Shown here in pieces: positions 42,810 through 60,876 of a DNA stretch of 64,000 nucleotides. The position numbers and the translations under genes were made by a program. The stretch lies in the NCBI GenBank assembly GCA_937124585.1, contig CAKZKT010000096.1, forward strand, positions 43,888-107,887, written 5' to 3'. This DNA comes from an uncultured Anaerolineae bacterium. GTDB taxonomy: Bacteria; Chloroflexota; Anaerolineae; CG2-30-64-16. The notes beneath the pieces were generated by a model. The model did not search any database, had not been told where the DNA came from, and was given only the letters and a program-made list of their open reading frames with translations. The first letter of the stretch is position 1. Each line of letters opens with the position of its first letter.

Positions 42810-44285
42810 TTAGCTCTTGCGCCTTCCAGGCTGCGCCAGCGCGTCCACGATGGTCTCCATCGCGAGGGCTCGCGAGCCTTTGATCAGGACGATGTCGCCG
42901 GGGCGCAACAGGCCAGTGAGCACGGCGATGGCGTCCTCGTTGGCGGCTGTCACATAGATGTCGCTCGGCTTCATGCCCGCAGATGCGGCCTCATCTGCGA
43001 TCCAGCGCGCCCGCTGACCGACCGTGATCAGCTTGTCGGCCACCTGCGCCGCGCGGCCGCCCACCAGCCGGTGCCCTTCTTCCTCATAGGAGCCGAGCTC
43101 CAGCATGTCGCCCAGGACGGCCACAGCGCGATGGGTGTCGTTGCAGATGTCGTCGAGCAGGTTGAGCGCGGCCAGCATCGAGATGGGGCTGGCATTGTAG
43201 GTGTCGTCAATGATGGTAGCCCCACGCAGGCCCGGCGCCACCAGCAGCCGCAGCTGGCCGCGCTGTTGTTGCAGCCCAGCGACGATCTCGGTCCAGCTCA
43301 GCCCCTCTACCAGGCCGACGGCTGCGGCGCGCAGGGCGGTGTGCACAGAGTGGCGGCCGAGCATGGGCAGATGGACGTGGAGCACTTCGCGGCCGTAGTG
43401 AAAGCGAAAACGAATGCCCTCCAGTCCCTCGCTGGTGATCTGGTCGGCCCACAGGTCGCTGGCATCATCCAGGCCATAGGTGAAGACACGCGCGGCCGTC
43501 CGGCCAGCCATGGCGCGCACCAGGGGATCATCCGCGTTCAGGATGGCGACGCCGCCCTCGTCGGCAGGGGGAAGCGCCTGCACCAGTTCGGCTTTGGCCT
43601 GGGCGATGCGCTCGATGGTGCCCAGCCGCTCCAGATGGGTGGGGCCGACGTTGGTCACCACGCCGATGCGCGGCCGCGCCAGGCGACATAGATTGGCGAT
43701 CTCGCCGAGGGCGTACATGCCCATCTCGAGCACAGCGCGCTGATGGCGGCGTTCGAGCCTCAGCAGGGTAAGGGGCAGGCCGATCTCGTTGTTCAGGTTG
43801 CCTTCGCTGCGGATGGTGACGAAGCGCTGCTCCAGCACGTTCGCCACGATCTCTTTGGTGGTGGTTTTTCCCACGCTGCCCGTGATCCCGATCGTGATGG
43901 CGGGCATCTGATTGCGCCAGTGTGCCGCCACCTGTTGCAGGCCGCTCAGGCTGTCGGCCACCACGAAGATGTAGGGTGCGACGGCGGTGGCCTGACCGCG
44001 CGGCGCGAGCGTGCCGTCGGGCATGACGAACGTGGCAGCGATGTCGAGGTCGAGAGCCTTCGGTTCGGCGATCGCTGCCCTGGCGCCGCGGGCGAAGGCG
44101 TCGGCCAGGTAGAGGTGGCCGTCCGTCTTCTCCCCGCGCAGCGCGACGAAGAGATCGTTCGGCTGCGCCTGCCGCGAGTCAATGACCACCGCGTGCACGG
44201 GCAGGTCAACGAGATCGGTGGCCGCGGCCGGCGTCTGCCCGACCAAGGCCTGCCAGATGTCAGCGAAATGTAATCTGTCCGCCAT
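42810..44285 (-). CDS. murF: UDP-MurNAc-tripeptide--D-Ala-D-Ala ligase MurF
   Basis: This 491-residue Mur ligase adds D-Ala-D-Ala to UDP-MurNAc-tripeptide. The ATP loop is GITGSVGKTTTKE, followed by TIRSEGNLNNEIGLPLTLLR and VLEMGMYALGEI, typical of MurF. DDTYNASPISMLAALNLL is in the C-terminal domain. It follows ftsI by 14 bases; the murE gene that normally lies between them is absent here. Confidence 0.97.
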   Translation of the reverse strand: MADRLHFADIWQALVGQTPAAATDLVDLPVHAVVIDSRQAQPNDLFVALRGEKTDGHLYLADAFARGARAAIAEPKALDLDIAATFVMPDGTLAPRGQATAVAPYIFVVADSLSGLQQVAAHWRNQMPAITIGITGSVGKTTTKEIVANVLEQRFVTIRSEGNLNNEIGLPLTLLRLERRHQRAVLEMGMYALGEIANLCRLARPRIGVVTNVGPTHLERLGTIERIAQAKAELVQALPPADEGGVAILNADDPLVRAMAGRTAARVFTYGLDDASDLWADQITSEGLEGIRFRFHYGREVLHVHLPMLGRHSVHTALRAAAVGLVEGLSWTEIVAGLQQQRGQLRLLVAPGLRGATIIDDTYNASPISMLAALNLLDDICNDTHRAVAVLGDMLELGSYEEEGHRLVGGRAAQVADKLITVGQRARWIADEAASAGMKPSDIYVTAANEDAIAVLTGLLRPGDIVLIKGSRALAMETIVDALAQPGRRKS

Positions 44286-44299
44286 AGCTGTGTCCAGAC

Positions 44300-46114
44300 T
44301 TACGGATTGCGACTATCGGTCGCGATGCGCAGGACCTGTACCGCATCCTGGGCCACTTTGCCGAATACCGGCACGACCACCTGCTCGGCCCAGCGCGAGG
44401 TCTTCGGCCTGTCGAGCTTGACCAGGATGATCAGCTGCGGATCGGCCGCCGGCAGGAAGCCCACGAAGCTGGTGATCGTGTCCTGCGTCGTGTAACCGCG
44501 CGCCGTCGAGATCTCCGCAGTGCCCGTTTTGCCGGCGACCTTGTACCCCGGCACCAGGCCGGCATAGGATGAGCTGTCCACATTATAAACCATCATCTGC
44601 GTCAGCGTCCTGGCGGTTTCGGCTTTGATCGGATAGCCCAGCACGCGCGGCGCCAGGTGATAGACCCGGCCATCCTGCACGAGTGCCGCTGCGACCTGTG
44701 GCTGGTAGCGTGTGCCGCCATTGGCGATCGCAGCCACCGCGCTGATCATTTGCAGCGGCGTGACCATCAGGGCCTGTCCGAAGGAGTTCGTGGCCAGGTC
44801 GAAGCGGCTCCAGAAGGTGTTGCCAGGCTCCTTCAGAAAGCCGGTGCTCTCCAGGCTCAGGTCTACTTCGGTCAGGCTGCCGAAGCCAAATTGCCGGACA
44901 TAACGATAAAATGTTTCGGCGCCCATGTCCAGACAGAGGCGCGCGGTCACCACGTTGATGGATTTCGCCAGCGCAACCTGCACGCTGACCATGCCGTAGC
45001 TTTTGTTCTCGGCATTGCGAATCGGTTGACCGTCCACCATAAGGACGCCGGTGTCGTTGATCATTTTGTCCGGCGTCGCCTGGCCGCTTTCGAGCGCGGC
45101 CGCCATCGTGATCAGCTTGAAGACCGAACCCGGCTCGTAGGGTTCGCTGACCGCATCGTTGGGCCACCAGCCCGGATGCGCCTCCGAGTAGCGGTTGGGG
45201 TCGAAAGCCGGAGCGTTGGCCAGCGCCAGGATGCCGCCGTTGCGGGGATCCATGACGATGATCGTGCCGGCTTCGGCCTTGTAGAGCTTGATGGCCTCGG
45301 CCAGGCGCTGCTCCACGCGGTGCTGCAACGCCGCGTTCATGTGAAGCACCAGGTCGTGGCGCGCCGGCGACGGCAGGTAAAGACGCCACTCCTCTGGGAT
45401 CGGTTCCGGTTGTCTGGCAGCTTGCGCCTCGGGCAGACCGCGCTGGCCCAGCAGCCAGCCGTTGTAGCTGGCCTCGACTCCGTACATCCCCTCATGCGCG
45501 TAGTTGGTGAAACCGATCAGATGTGCAGCGAGCTGTCCCTGCGGATAGGCCCGCATGCGTCGGCTGTCGGCCCAGACCAGGCCAGGCAGCCGCAGGTCGG
45601 CGATGGCCTGGCGTTGTGCAGGGGTCAGGTTCTTGGCCAGCGTTGTGATCGGATAGGTGACGGCAAGGCCAGCCCGGATGGTTCCCACAGGCTGGCCGAG
45701 GATATCTGCGATTTTGGCGGGCAATCCGGGCCCGTTTCTGGCATCTTGGGCAATCGCCTGGGGCCGGGCATAGGCTTCCCAGACGAAGGTGTCGGTGGCG
45801 AGCAGCAGGCCGTTGCGATCCACGATGCGGCCGCGCGCGCGTTCGCCCGTGACAGGCGGCGCGTTGGCCGGCAACGGCTCGCCCGCCAGCACCCAATAGC
45901 TCATGCGCACGATGATGGCCAGAATCACAATTAAGAAGAAGGCAACGATCAGCCAGATGCGGTGCAGTGGCAGCTCGAATGCGGCGGCAGCGGCCTGCCG
46001 GGACGACGCCACGCCGCGCCGCGGGGCGCTTCCGTCCCCGGCGTCCGGGGTTGAATCGGGCTGGGCAGGCGCAGAGTATCGCCAACGGGACTGTTCGGGC
46101 ATCGGTGATCTCAT
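44300..46114 (-). CDS. ftsI: Penicillin-binding protein 2/FtsI, septal transpeptidase
   Basis: A class B PBP of about 604 residues from the start chosen at 46114; GTG 46183, immediately after the FtsL stop, would add 23. One N-terminal transmembrane helix (about 50-72) is followed by the pedestal domain (RGRIVDRNGLLLA) and the transpeptidase domain. Its motifs are SVFK (Ser330), SIN (384-386) and KTGTAE (528-533). It crosslinks septal peptidoglycan with FtsW. There are no PASTA domains. The N-terminal cytoplasmic tail is Pro/Ala rich. Confidence 0.95.
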   Translation of the reverse strand: MRSPMPEQSRWRYSAPAQPDSTPDAGDGSAPRRGVASSRQAAAAAFELPLHRIWLIVAFFLIVILAIIVRMSYWVLAGEPLPANAPPVTGERARGRIVDRNGLLLATDTFVWEAYARPQAIAQDARNGPGLPAKIADILGQPVGTIRAGLAVTYPITTLAKNLTPAQRQAIADLRLPGLVWADSRRMRAYPQGQLAAHLIGFTNYAHEGMYGVEASYNGWLLGQRGLPEAQAARQPEPIPEEWRLYLPSPARHDLVLHMNAALQHRVEQRLAEAIKLYKAEAGTIIVMDPRNGGILALANAPAFDPNRYSEAHPGWWPNDAVSEPYEPGSVFKLITMAAALESGQATPDKMINDTGVLMVDGQPIRNAENKSYGMVSVQVALAKSINVVTARLCLDMGAETFYRYVRQFGFGSLTEVDLSLESTGFLKEPGNTFWSRFDLATNSFGQALMVTPLQMISAVAAIANGGTRYQPQVAAALVQDGRVYHLAPRVLGYPIKAETARTLTQMMVYNVDSSSYAGLVPGYKVAGKTGTAEISTARGYTTQDTITSFVGFLPAADPQLIILVKLDRPKTSRWAEQVVVPVFGKVAQDAVQVLRIATDSRNP

Positions 46115-46183
46115 CTTCGTGTGCGCAGGCCTATACTCACTTGTCCGATGTCGCAGCGCATTGCGGGCTGCGACCGGAGACAC

Positions 46184-46660
46184 TCAACGCATCCAGGCGG
46201 CGGCTTGAGGCAGGCCCAGCACCGGCTCGGCGGCGTTGTCCAGCAGTTGATGCCACAGAGCCACGATTTCGGCTAACACCCAATCGGCCGTGGACTGCGG
46301 CTCCTCGGCGACCGTCGGCAGCGGCGTCTCCAGGATGATCGGCGTCGCTGCAGGCACCCATCCGTTACGTCGCGCCCGTTCTTCGATGTAGGCCGGGCTG
46401 TTCCACTGGGCGACCTGCACCATCAGGGCGACGTTTTCCTGTTCCAGCTGTTGCAGCGCGCGGCGCGTCCGGGCGGTATCGGCTTCGATCTCGGCGATGG
46501 CGGTGGATTGCCACAGATACGCGCAGGCTAGAATGCAGGCGATGGTGAAAACGAGGACGAGTTGGGCGAGCCAGGCGCCGGGGCCCACAAAAAGGCCTTT
46601 GCGCAGCGTTCCCCAACCGATGCCCGCATGCGGGGTCGAGACCACGGTCTGGTGAAGCAT
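46184..46660 (-). CDS. ftsL: FtsL/DivIC-like septum formation protein
   Basis: A bitopic protein of about 158 residues. A transmembrane helix (about 32-51, LVLVFTIACILACAYLW) is followed by a coiled coil (ARTRRALQQLEQENVALMVQ) and the ending PAYIEERARRNGWVP. The last resembles the FtsL/DivIC 'P..IE..AR..LG' pattern. The start at 46660 has GGAGGAGG just ahead. Position between rsmH and ftsI is the standard place for ftsL. The C-terminal 60 residues beyond the coiled coil are not typical of FtsL. Confidence 0.85.
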   Translation of the reverse strand: MLHQTVVSTPHAGIGWGTLRKGLFVGPGAWLAQLVLVFTIACILACAYLWQSTAIAEIEADTARTRRALQQLEQENVALMVQVAQWNSPAYIEERARRNGWVPAATPIILETPLPTVAEEPQSTADWVLAEIVALWHQLLDNAAEPVLGLPQAAAWMR

Positions 46661-46764
46661 TGTCCTCCTCCGGCGATGTGAGCATGTGCAAGATTCGCAC
46701 AGACTCAGCCTGACTCTTGGGCTCACTGCGACGCAGATGCCCGGGCCTGCATGTCAATTTTTTG

Positions 46765-47685
46765 TTACAGTCGTTCGGCGATGCGTAGCTTTGCCGAGCG
46801 ACTTCTGGGATTGGCCGCGGTCTCGTGTTCGTCCGGCTGGATGGGTTTGCGCGTGATGATCCGGACGGTCGCGCGATGTCCACAGCGGCAGGCCGGCAGG
46901 CCGGTCGGGCACAGGCAATCCTGCGCTTCACGCTGGAAGAATTGCTTGACGATGCGATCCTCCAACGAATGGAAGGTAATGACAGCAACCCGGCCGCCCG
47001 GCGTTAACAGCCGAATCGCCTGCGGCAACGCTGCTTCGAGCGCAGCGAGCTCATCGTTGACCGTGATGCGCAGCGCCTGAAAGGTGCGCGTTGCCGGGTG
47101 GATCCGGCCTCCGGCCTCTCGACCGCCCACCGCCCTGGCGACCGTTGCGGCGAGATCGGCGGTGGTGTGCAGCGGCCTGGCGACCACGATCGCGCGCGCA
47201 ATGCGCCGCGAGCGCGTTTCCTCGCCGTAGCGGTAGATGATCTCCGCCAGTTTTTCCTGGGGCCATGTGTTGACGATCTCCGCAGCCGTCAGATCGGTGC
47301 GAGGATCCATCCGCATGTCCAGAGGGCCAGATGCCAGGAAGCTGAAACCGCGGCTTGCCTCTGCCAGCTGGTACGATGAAACACCCAGGTCGAGCAGAAT
47401 GGCATCGGCGGTTGCAAAGCCGTTGGCGGCGGCCACGGCACCCAGGTCGCGGAAATTGGCCTGGACCAGGGTGACGCGGTCGGCGAAAGCGGCCAGCCGG
47501 GCACGGGCCCGCTCCAGCGCCTGCGGATCGGCATCCAGGCCCAACAGCCGGCCGGCGGGCGCGGCGGCTTGCAGCAGCGCCTCGGCGTGGCCCCCGCCGC
47601 CCAGGGTGGCGTCAATGCAGACAGCCCCCGGCCGGGGGGCCAACCCCGCGATCACCTGAGCCAGGAGAACCGGGATGTGTTCCAT
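46765..47685 (-). CDS. rsmH: 16S rRNA (cytosine1402-N4)-methyltransferase RsmH
   Basis: This 306-residue SAM methyltransferase begins [15 protein letters not shown] and has motif [36 protein letters not shown], and the C-terminal [18 protein letters not shown]. The segment PLDMRMDP is characteristic. RsmH methylates C1402 in the ribosomal P site. It lies four bases after mraZ, as in most dcw clusters. The C-terminus [12 protein letters not shown] is the usual RsmH ending. Confidence 0.97.
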   Translation of the reverse strand: MEHIPVLLAQVIAGLAPRPGAVCIDATLGGGGHAEALLQAAAPAGRLLGLDADPQALERARARLAAFADRVTLVQANFRDLGAVAAANGFATADAILLDLGVSSYQLAEASRGFSFLASGPLDMRMDPRTDLTAAEIVNTWPQEKLAEIIYRYGEETRSRRIARAIVVARPLHTTADLAATVARAVGGREAGGRIHPATRTFQALRITVNDELAALEAALPQAIRLLTPGGRVAVITFHSLEDRIVKQFFQREAQDCLCPTGLPACRCGHRATVRIITRKPIQPDEHETAANPRSRSAKLRIAERL

Positions 47686-47689
47686 GATG

Positions 47690-48139
47690 TTAAAGATTCA
47701 GTTCCAACGCGTTGATCTTCACGCGGTCGTCGCCGGCGACCTGGGCCTGTTTTGCGGCGACTACTTTTTCGCAGCCGGCTTGCCAGCGCTCGCGGCTCCA
47801 GATTTCGACGCGGTCGCCGTTGCCCAAGATGGTGACCTCGGTATCGAGGCCGGCATAGCGGCGCAGCGCAGCGGGGATGAGGATGCGGCCCTGACGGTCG
47901 AGTTCGGCTTCGTTATAGGAAAAAAGGAAGCGCACCGTGTCGTCAATGTCGTTGCGATCCTGGCTGGCCTGTTGGGCGCGCTGGGCCATGCTCTGCCAGA
48001 GGGCGACTGGCAACACGTTGATCTGACCACGCGTGCCGCGACCGATCATCACCACTGTGCCGAGTTCTTCGCGATGGCGGATGGGCAGCGAGACCCGCCC
48101 CTTGTCGTCCATTGTGTGTTCAAATTCGCCCCAGAACAT
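47690..48139 (-). CDS. mraZ: Transcriptional regulator MraZ
   Basis: This 149-residue protein has two SpoVT-AbrB (swapped-hairpin) folds. The first is [19 protein letters not shown] and the second [20 protein letters not shown], each with the conserved D-x-G-R. MraZ binds direct repeats with TGGG upstream of its own operon and represses the dcw cluster. Start ATG 48139 is fixed by homology. Candidate binding sites lie in its promoter region. Confidence 0.96.
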   Translation of the reverse strand: MFWGEFEHTMDDKGRVSLPIRHREELGTVVMIGRGTRGQINVLPVALWQSMAQRAQQASQDRNDIDDTVRFLFSYNEAELDRQGRILIPAALRRYAGLDTEVTILGNGDRVEIWSRERWQAGCEKVVAAKQAQVAGDDRVKINALELNL

Positions 48140-48199
48140 CGCTGCACTCTTTTTTTCTGCCGGAAATCGGCTCCGCGTGCATGGATATCCCAAAATTTG

Positions 48200-48262
48200 C
48201 CATATTGCCCCACTACATGGGCGATCATACCACATCATTTCCCAAAAGTCAACTCCCAAAAA
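48200..48262 (-). promoter_or_regulatory. dcw cluster promoter with TGGG repeats (probable MraZ operator)
   Basis: The minus strand has TTGACT (48247-48252) and TATGAT (48224-48229) with 17 bp between. TTGGGA flanks the -35 on both sides and GTGG lies at the -10. A further GTGGGG follows downstream. These repeats fit the TGGG-type sites bound by MraZ in other bacteria. Confidence 0.7.
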
Positions 48263-48450
48263 GTACGTAGAATTATTTGACGGCAAGTTTTAAGGATTCC
48301 ATTATATGGAGGCTGGTAGGATTGGCGTTGGCGGAGTTGCGATTATCGTCAGTGCGTGTTGGGGAATGCTGTCCTAGGGATATCGCGCGCCGGCGCTCGA
48401 ACTCTTGCGGCGACATGCCGCGATCGGCGTTTGTAGCGGGTTCTCCGAAT

Positions 48451-48479
48451 TTGACAAGATAGCAATTCCGTGATAGATT
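48451..48479 (+). promoter_or_regulatory. rpoB promoter
   Basis: TTGACA (48451-48456) and TAGATT (48474-48479) are 17 bp apart. The predicted start near 48486 gives a leader of about 155 bases before rpoB. From about 48290 to 48450 no gene is visible, only a short hairpin (GCGGC-GACAT-GCCGC, 48407-48421). Confidence 0.75.
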
Positions 48480-48564
48480 TAGCGATTGCTGTCTAGTATC
48501 CACAAAGGGAGGTGGGCGATTCACCCTCTCTCGTATTTCTGCGCGCACAGCGGCGACGATGAGC

Positions 48565-48592
48565 CCAAGTCGAGTGACGACTTGGTTTTTTT
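48565..48592 (+). terminator. Intrinsic terminator in the rpoB leader
   Basis: CCAAGTCG-AGTGA-CGACTTGG (48565-48585) is a perfect 8-bp stem followed by seven T residues and a second T-run. It lies between the rpoB promoter and the rpoB start, so it should act as an attenuator or end a short leader RNA. Confidence 0.75.
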
Positions 48593-48640
48593 GCTTTTTG
48601 CGGGAAGTAGGCGATTGTTTGCCCGAGGAGTGGACCTTTT

Positions 48641-52683
<4,043 letters not shown>

Positions 52684-52684
<1 letters not shown>

Positions 52685-52781
52685 GGCGTGAAGCGTGAAA
52701 CGTGAAACGTCAGGCGTCAAATACGAATCAGGATGTTTGGCGTATCCCGCATGACGTATGACGCATCATGTTTCATGCCTT
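52684..52781 (+). repeat. Heptamer repeat tract filling the rpoB-rpoC gap (14 units)
   Basis: Fourteen in-register 7-bp units begin at the last base of the rpoB stop, including AGGCGTG, AAGCGTG, AAACGTG, AAACGTC and AGGCGTC, then more diverged ones to ATGTTTC and ATGCCTT. On the other strand the first units read CACGTTT, GACGTTT and GACGCCT, the same family as at 7660 and 21120. Confidence 0.8.
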
Positions 52782-52815
52782 CCACCTCGCACAGTCGCCT
52801 GTACAGGGGATAACT

Positions 52816-57294
<4,479 letters not shown>

Positions 57295-57308
57295 GGCGGA
57301 ACCGGGGC

Positions 57309-57343
57309 GCGCTGTTTGGCGGCGAGCAGCCGTCAAACAGCGC
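57309..57343 (+). terminator. Hairpin after rpoC
   Basis: GCGCTGTTTGG-CGGC, loop GAGCA, GCCG-TCAAACAGCGC form a 15-bp stem with one G-T pair directly after the rpoC stop. No T-run follows, so it may end transcription only partly or protect the 3' end. Confidence 0.6.
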
Positions 57344-57355
57344 AAACACCCTGAT

Positions 57356-57384
57356 TTGACCCCAACCCTTTTCTATGGTAAAGT
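57356..57384 (+). promoter_or_regulatory. Promoter of rpsL-rpsG-fusA
   Basis: TTGACC (57356-57361) and TAAAGT (57379-57384) are 17 bp apart. The leader then has a hairpin with arms GGGTCGG and CCGACCC (about 57394-57419). This makes the str genes independent of rpoBC. Confidence 0.65.
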
Positions 57385-57460
57385 AAGTGGTCGTGGGTCG
57401 GTTGTGTAACCGCCGACCCGCATTTCGTCTTTATTGAGAGTATCAGCACCGGAGGACAGC

Positions 57461-57937
57461 TTGCCGACCATTAATCAGCTCGTTCGCAAGGGACGCCAGC
57501 CGATCGTCAAGAAGGCCAAGGCGCCGGCGTTGCAGTTCACCAATAACACTCTGGCCAATCGGATGCGGCGCATGCCGAAGGGCAATCCGTTCAAGCGGGG
57601 CGTGTGCACGCAGGTGCGCACCATGACGCCGAAAAAACCGAACTCGGCGCTGCGCAAGATCGCCCGCGTGCGCCTTTCCAATTCGATCGAGGTCACGGCC
57701 TATATTCCGGGCGAAGGCCACAGCTTGCAGGAGCACTCGGTCGTGCTTGTGCGCGGCGGCCGCGTGAAAGACCTGCCGGGCGTGCGCTATCACATCGTGC
57801 GCGGGGCGCTGGACACCACCGGCGTGGAAAACCGCAAGCGAGGTCGCTCGAAATATGGCACGAAGACCCCGAAGAAGGCCGCGCCGGCCAAAGGCGCTCC
57901 CGCCAAAGGGGCTCCGGCCAAGGGTGCTAAGAAGTAG
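57461..57937 (+). CDS. rpsL: 30S ribosomal protein S12
   Basis: This 158-residue protein starts with TTG at 57461 ([13 protein letters not shown]), chosen by homology and the GGAGG ahead of it. The decoding-site loop [11 protein letters not shown] and [15 protein letters not shown] are wild type, with the Lys residues linked to streptomycin sensitivity. The C-terminus is extended by a repetitive tail ([13 protein letters not shown]), about 15-20 residues longer than usual. It lies nine bases ahead of rpsG. Confidence 0.97.
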   Translation: MPTINQLVRKGRQPIVKKAKAPALQFTNNTLANRMRRMPKGNPFKRGVCTQVRTMTPKKPNSALRKIARVRLSNSIEVTAYIPGEGHSLQEHSVVLVRGGRVKDLPGVRYHIVRGALDTTGVENRKRGRSKYGTKTPKKAAPAKGAPAKGAPAKGAKK

Positions 57938-57946
57938 GAGTGATCC

Positions 57947-58417
57947 ATGCCACGGAGAAACCGACCGGAGCGCCGCGCGATCATGCCCGATCCGCGCTAT
58001 GGTAATCTGCTGGTCTCCAGCTTGATCAATAAATTGATGTGGAACGGCAAGAAATCCACGGCCGAGCACATCGTTTACGGCGCGCTGGAAATGTTGGAAA
58101 ACCGCACCAAGAAGCCCGCGCTCGAAGCGCTCGAGCAGGCGGTGCGGAACGTAACGCCGGTCATCGAGGTGCGGCCGCGCCGCGTGGGCGGTGCCACCTA
58201 CCAGGTGCCGATGGAGATTCGCGAAGATCGGCGCCAGGCGCTGGCGTTGCGCTGGTTGCTGCAGAGCGCGCGCAAGCGGCCGGGCAAGAGCATGATCGAA
58301 AAGCTCTCCGGCGAACTTCTGGATGCCTATAATAACCAGGGCAACACGGTGAAGAAGCGCGAAGATACGCACAAGATGGCCGAAGCCAATCGCGCCTTTG
58401 CGCATTATCGCTGGTAA
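57947..58417 (+). CDS. rpsG: 30S ribosomal protein S7
   Basis: The 156-residue S7 begins [20 protein letters not shown] and has the conserved [16 protein letters not shown] and [19 protein letters not shown] (as [10 protein letters not shown]). The end is [14 protein letters not shown]. It nucleates 16S 3' domain assembly. The 114-base gap to fusA contains a strong hairpin. Confidence 0.98.
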   Translation: MPRRNRPERRAIMPDPRYGNLLVSSLINKLMWNGKKSTAEHIVYGALEMLENRTKKPALEALEQAVRNVTPVIEVRPRRVGGATYQVPMEIREDRRQALALRWLLQSARKRPGKSMIEKLSGELLDAYNNQGNTVKKREDTHKMAEANRAFAHYRW

Positions 58418-58460
58418 ACGTTTCGGCCCTTTCGTTTTTTTCCTTGCGCGGCTGACAATC

Positions 58461-58508
58461 AAACCCGGCATCCCATCGCATCCCGCATGTGCGGGGGGTG
58501 CCGGGTTT
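58461..58508 (+). terminator. Hairpin between rpsG and fusA
   Basis: AAACCCGGCA (58461-58470) pairs perfectly with TGCCGGGTTT (58499-58508). Inside the loop is a second hairpin, CCGCA-TG-TGCGG (58483-58494). TTTCTGT follows. It could be an attenuator or a protein-binding site such as the S7 site in the E. coli str operon. Confidence 0.55.
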
Positions 58509-58543
58509 CTGTCGGTTAGGGCCAGAAGCCGATGCGAGGGTGG

Positions 58544-60646
58544 ATGATGGCGGAGCAGGGAACCTCCTCAGCGGACATAGAACGCCTGCGGCGATTGCGC
58601 AATATCGGCATCATCGCCCATATCGACGCGGGCAAGACCACCACGACCGAACGCATCCTGTATTATACCGGTCGCACCTATCGCATGGGCAATGTGGACG
58701 AGGGGACGACCGTCACCGACTGGATGGTGCAGGAGCGGGAGCGCGGCATCACCATCCAATCCGCCGCCATCACCAGCGAATGGCGCGGCCATCAGATCAA
58801 CCTGATTGACACCCCCGGCCACATAGACTTCACCGCCGAGGTGCAGCGCAGCCTGCGCGTGCTGGATGGCGGCGTGGTGATCTTCGACGCGGTCGCCGGC
58901 GTGGAGCCGCAGTCCGAGACGGTCTGGCGTCAGGCCAATCGCTACGGCGTACCGCGCATCTGCTTCGTCAACAAGATGGATCGCACCGGCGCCGACTTCT
59001 GGCGCACCGTGGACATGATCCAGGATCGTCTCGGCGCCCGGCCGGTGGCCATTCAAATCCCCATGGGCGCCGAAGACCTCTTTGCTGGCGTGGTGGATCT
59101 GATCACCCGCAAAGCCTGGATTTTTCCCGACGCGCTCGGCACCCATCCTCAAGAAGTCCCCATCCCGGCCGACCTGATCGAGCAGGTCAACGTCTATCGC
59201 GAACTGCTGGTCGAGCGGATCGCGGAGACGGACGAAGCGTTGACCACCAAATTCCTCGAAGGCGAAGAAATCACCGAGGAGGAGCTGCGGGCGGCGTTGC
59301 GCGCGGCGACCATCGCGGGACAGCTGGTGCCCGTCCTCTGCGGCACCGCCCTGCGCACCAAAGGCGTCCAGCTCCTGCTCGACGCGGTGGTGGACTACCT
59401 GCCCTCGCCGCTGGACATCCCGGCCGTGCGTGGCTTCAACCCGGTCACAGGCCTGGAGGAGGAACGCCGGGCCGATCCCAACGCGCCGGTGGCGGCCCTG
59501 GTCTTCAAAATCCAGACCGATCCCTTCATCGGTCGGCTGGCCTATGTGCGCGTTTATTCGGGCGTGATGCAGTCCGGCCAGATGCTCCAGAACTCGACGC
59601 GTGACCGCAAAGAGCGCATTGGCCGGCTGGTGCAGGTTTACGCGGATAAGCGCACCGACATCAGCGAGATCCGCGCGGGCGATATCGGCGCGATCGTCAG
59701 CGTGAAGCAGACTTTCACCGGCGAGACGTTGTGCGATCCGGCCGCGCCGATCGTGCTGGAGCCGATCGAGTTTCCGGAGCCGGTGATCTCGGTGGCCGTG
59801 GAGCCGAAGACCAAAGCCGATCAGGACAAGTTGGCCAATGCGCTGCAGCGGCTGGCCGAGGAAGATCCGACCTTCCGCGTCAAAGTAGATGCGGACACGG
59901 GCCAGACGCTCATCAGCGGCATGGGCGAGCTGCACCTGGAAGTGCTGGTGGATCGCATGCAGCGCGAATTCGGCGTGCAGGCGCACGTCGGCCGCCATCA
60001 GGTGGCCTATCGCGAGACGATCACCCGCAAGGCTGAGATCGAGACGCGTTTCATACGCCAGACCGGCGGCCGCGGGCAGTATGCGCACGTCATCGTCCAG
60101 TTCGAGCCGTTGCCGCGCGGCGGCGGCTTCGAGTTCGTAGACAAGACGACCGGCGGCATCATCCCGAAAGAGTTCATCCCGGCCGTGGCGCAGGGGATGC
60201 GCGACGGACTGGAAAACGGCGTGTTGGGCGGCTATCCGGTGGTGGACGTGAAGGCCACCCTGGTGGGCGGCTCCTACCACGAGGTGGACAGCTCGGATCT
60301 GGCCTTCCGGATCGCGGGCTCCATGGCCCTGCGAGAGGGGCTGGAGAAGGCGCAGCCGGTGCTCCTGGAGCCGGTCATGCGCGTCGAAGTAGTCGCCCCG
60401 GAGAACGCCACCGGCGATGTGATCGGCGACCTGGTGGCGCGGCGCGGCCAGGTGAGCGGGCTGGAGATGCACTCGCCGGGGATGCAGGCGATCAAGGGCC
60501 AGGTGCCGCTGGCCGAGATGTTTGGCTATGCCACCGCCCTGCGCTCGGCGACCCAGGGCCGCGGCACGTTCACGATGGAATTCGACCACTATGAGGTCGT
60601 CCCAGAGGAACGGGCGCGGCAGATACTGGGGATCGTCGCGCGGTAG
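58544..60646 (+). CDS. fusA: Elongation factor G
   Basis: A translational GTPase of about 700 residues. G1 is [16 protein letters not shown]2 [12 protein letters not shown]3 DTPGHIDF and G4 [10 protein letters not shown]. Domain IV has RGQYAHV (as [15 protein letters not shown]). It drives mRNA-tRNA translocation. Starts at 58532, 58544 or 58547 are possible; the GAGGG around 58536-58540 best serves 58547 or 58544. No tuf gene follows, unlike many str operons. Confidence 0.97.
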   Translation: MMAEQGTSSADIERLRRLRNIGIIAHIDAGKTTTTERILYYTGRTYRMGNVDEGTTVTDWMVQERERGITIQSAAITSEWRGHQINLIDTPGHIDFTAEVQRSLRVLDGGVVIFDAVAGVEPQSETVWRQANRYGVPRICFVNKMDRTGADFWRTVDMIQDRLGARPVAIQIPMGAEDLFAGVVDLITRKAWIFPDALGTHPQEVPIPADLIEQVNVYRELLVERIAETDEALTTKFLEGEEITEEELRAALRAATIAGQLVPVLCGTALRTKGVQLLLDAVVDYLPSPLDIPAVRGFNPVTGLEEERRADPNAPVAALVFKIQTDPFIGRLAYVRVYSGVMQSGQMLQNSTRDRKERIGRLVQVYADKRTDISEIRAGDIGAIVSVKQTFTGETLCDPAAPIVLEPIEFPEPVISVAVEPKTKADQDKLANALQRLAEEDPTFRVKVDADTGQTLISGMGELHLEVLVDRMQREFGVQAHVGRHQVAYRETITRKAEIETRFIRQTGGRGQYAHVIVQFEPLPRGGGFEFVDKTTGGIIPKEFIPAVAQGMRDGLENGVLGGYPVVDVKATLVGGSYHEVDSSDLAFRIAGSMALREGLEKAQPVLLEPVMRVEVVAPENATGDVIGDLVARRGQVSGLEMHSPGMQAIKGQVPLAEMFGYATALRSATQGRGTFTMEFDHYEVVPEERARQILGIVAR

Positions 60647-60876
60647 AGCGCTTCTTCTCCGGGGTCCTGCGCGCGCCGCGCGCGAGATTTCGGCCATCAA
60701 CCCCTCAGGTTGTCGTAGCGGGTCGTTTTATCCACGGTTATGCCTTGTTCGTTGGCGGCGGCGCATCCGTCTGCTCTGGGTGGTGCCGTCTATATCCGGC
60801 AAAGACATGCAGGCGCTGCGTGCCGTCCTGACCGACCCCGCCCTCTGCGGTTCCCCCGACGATTCAGGAGGATTCG

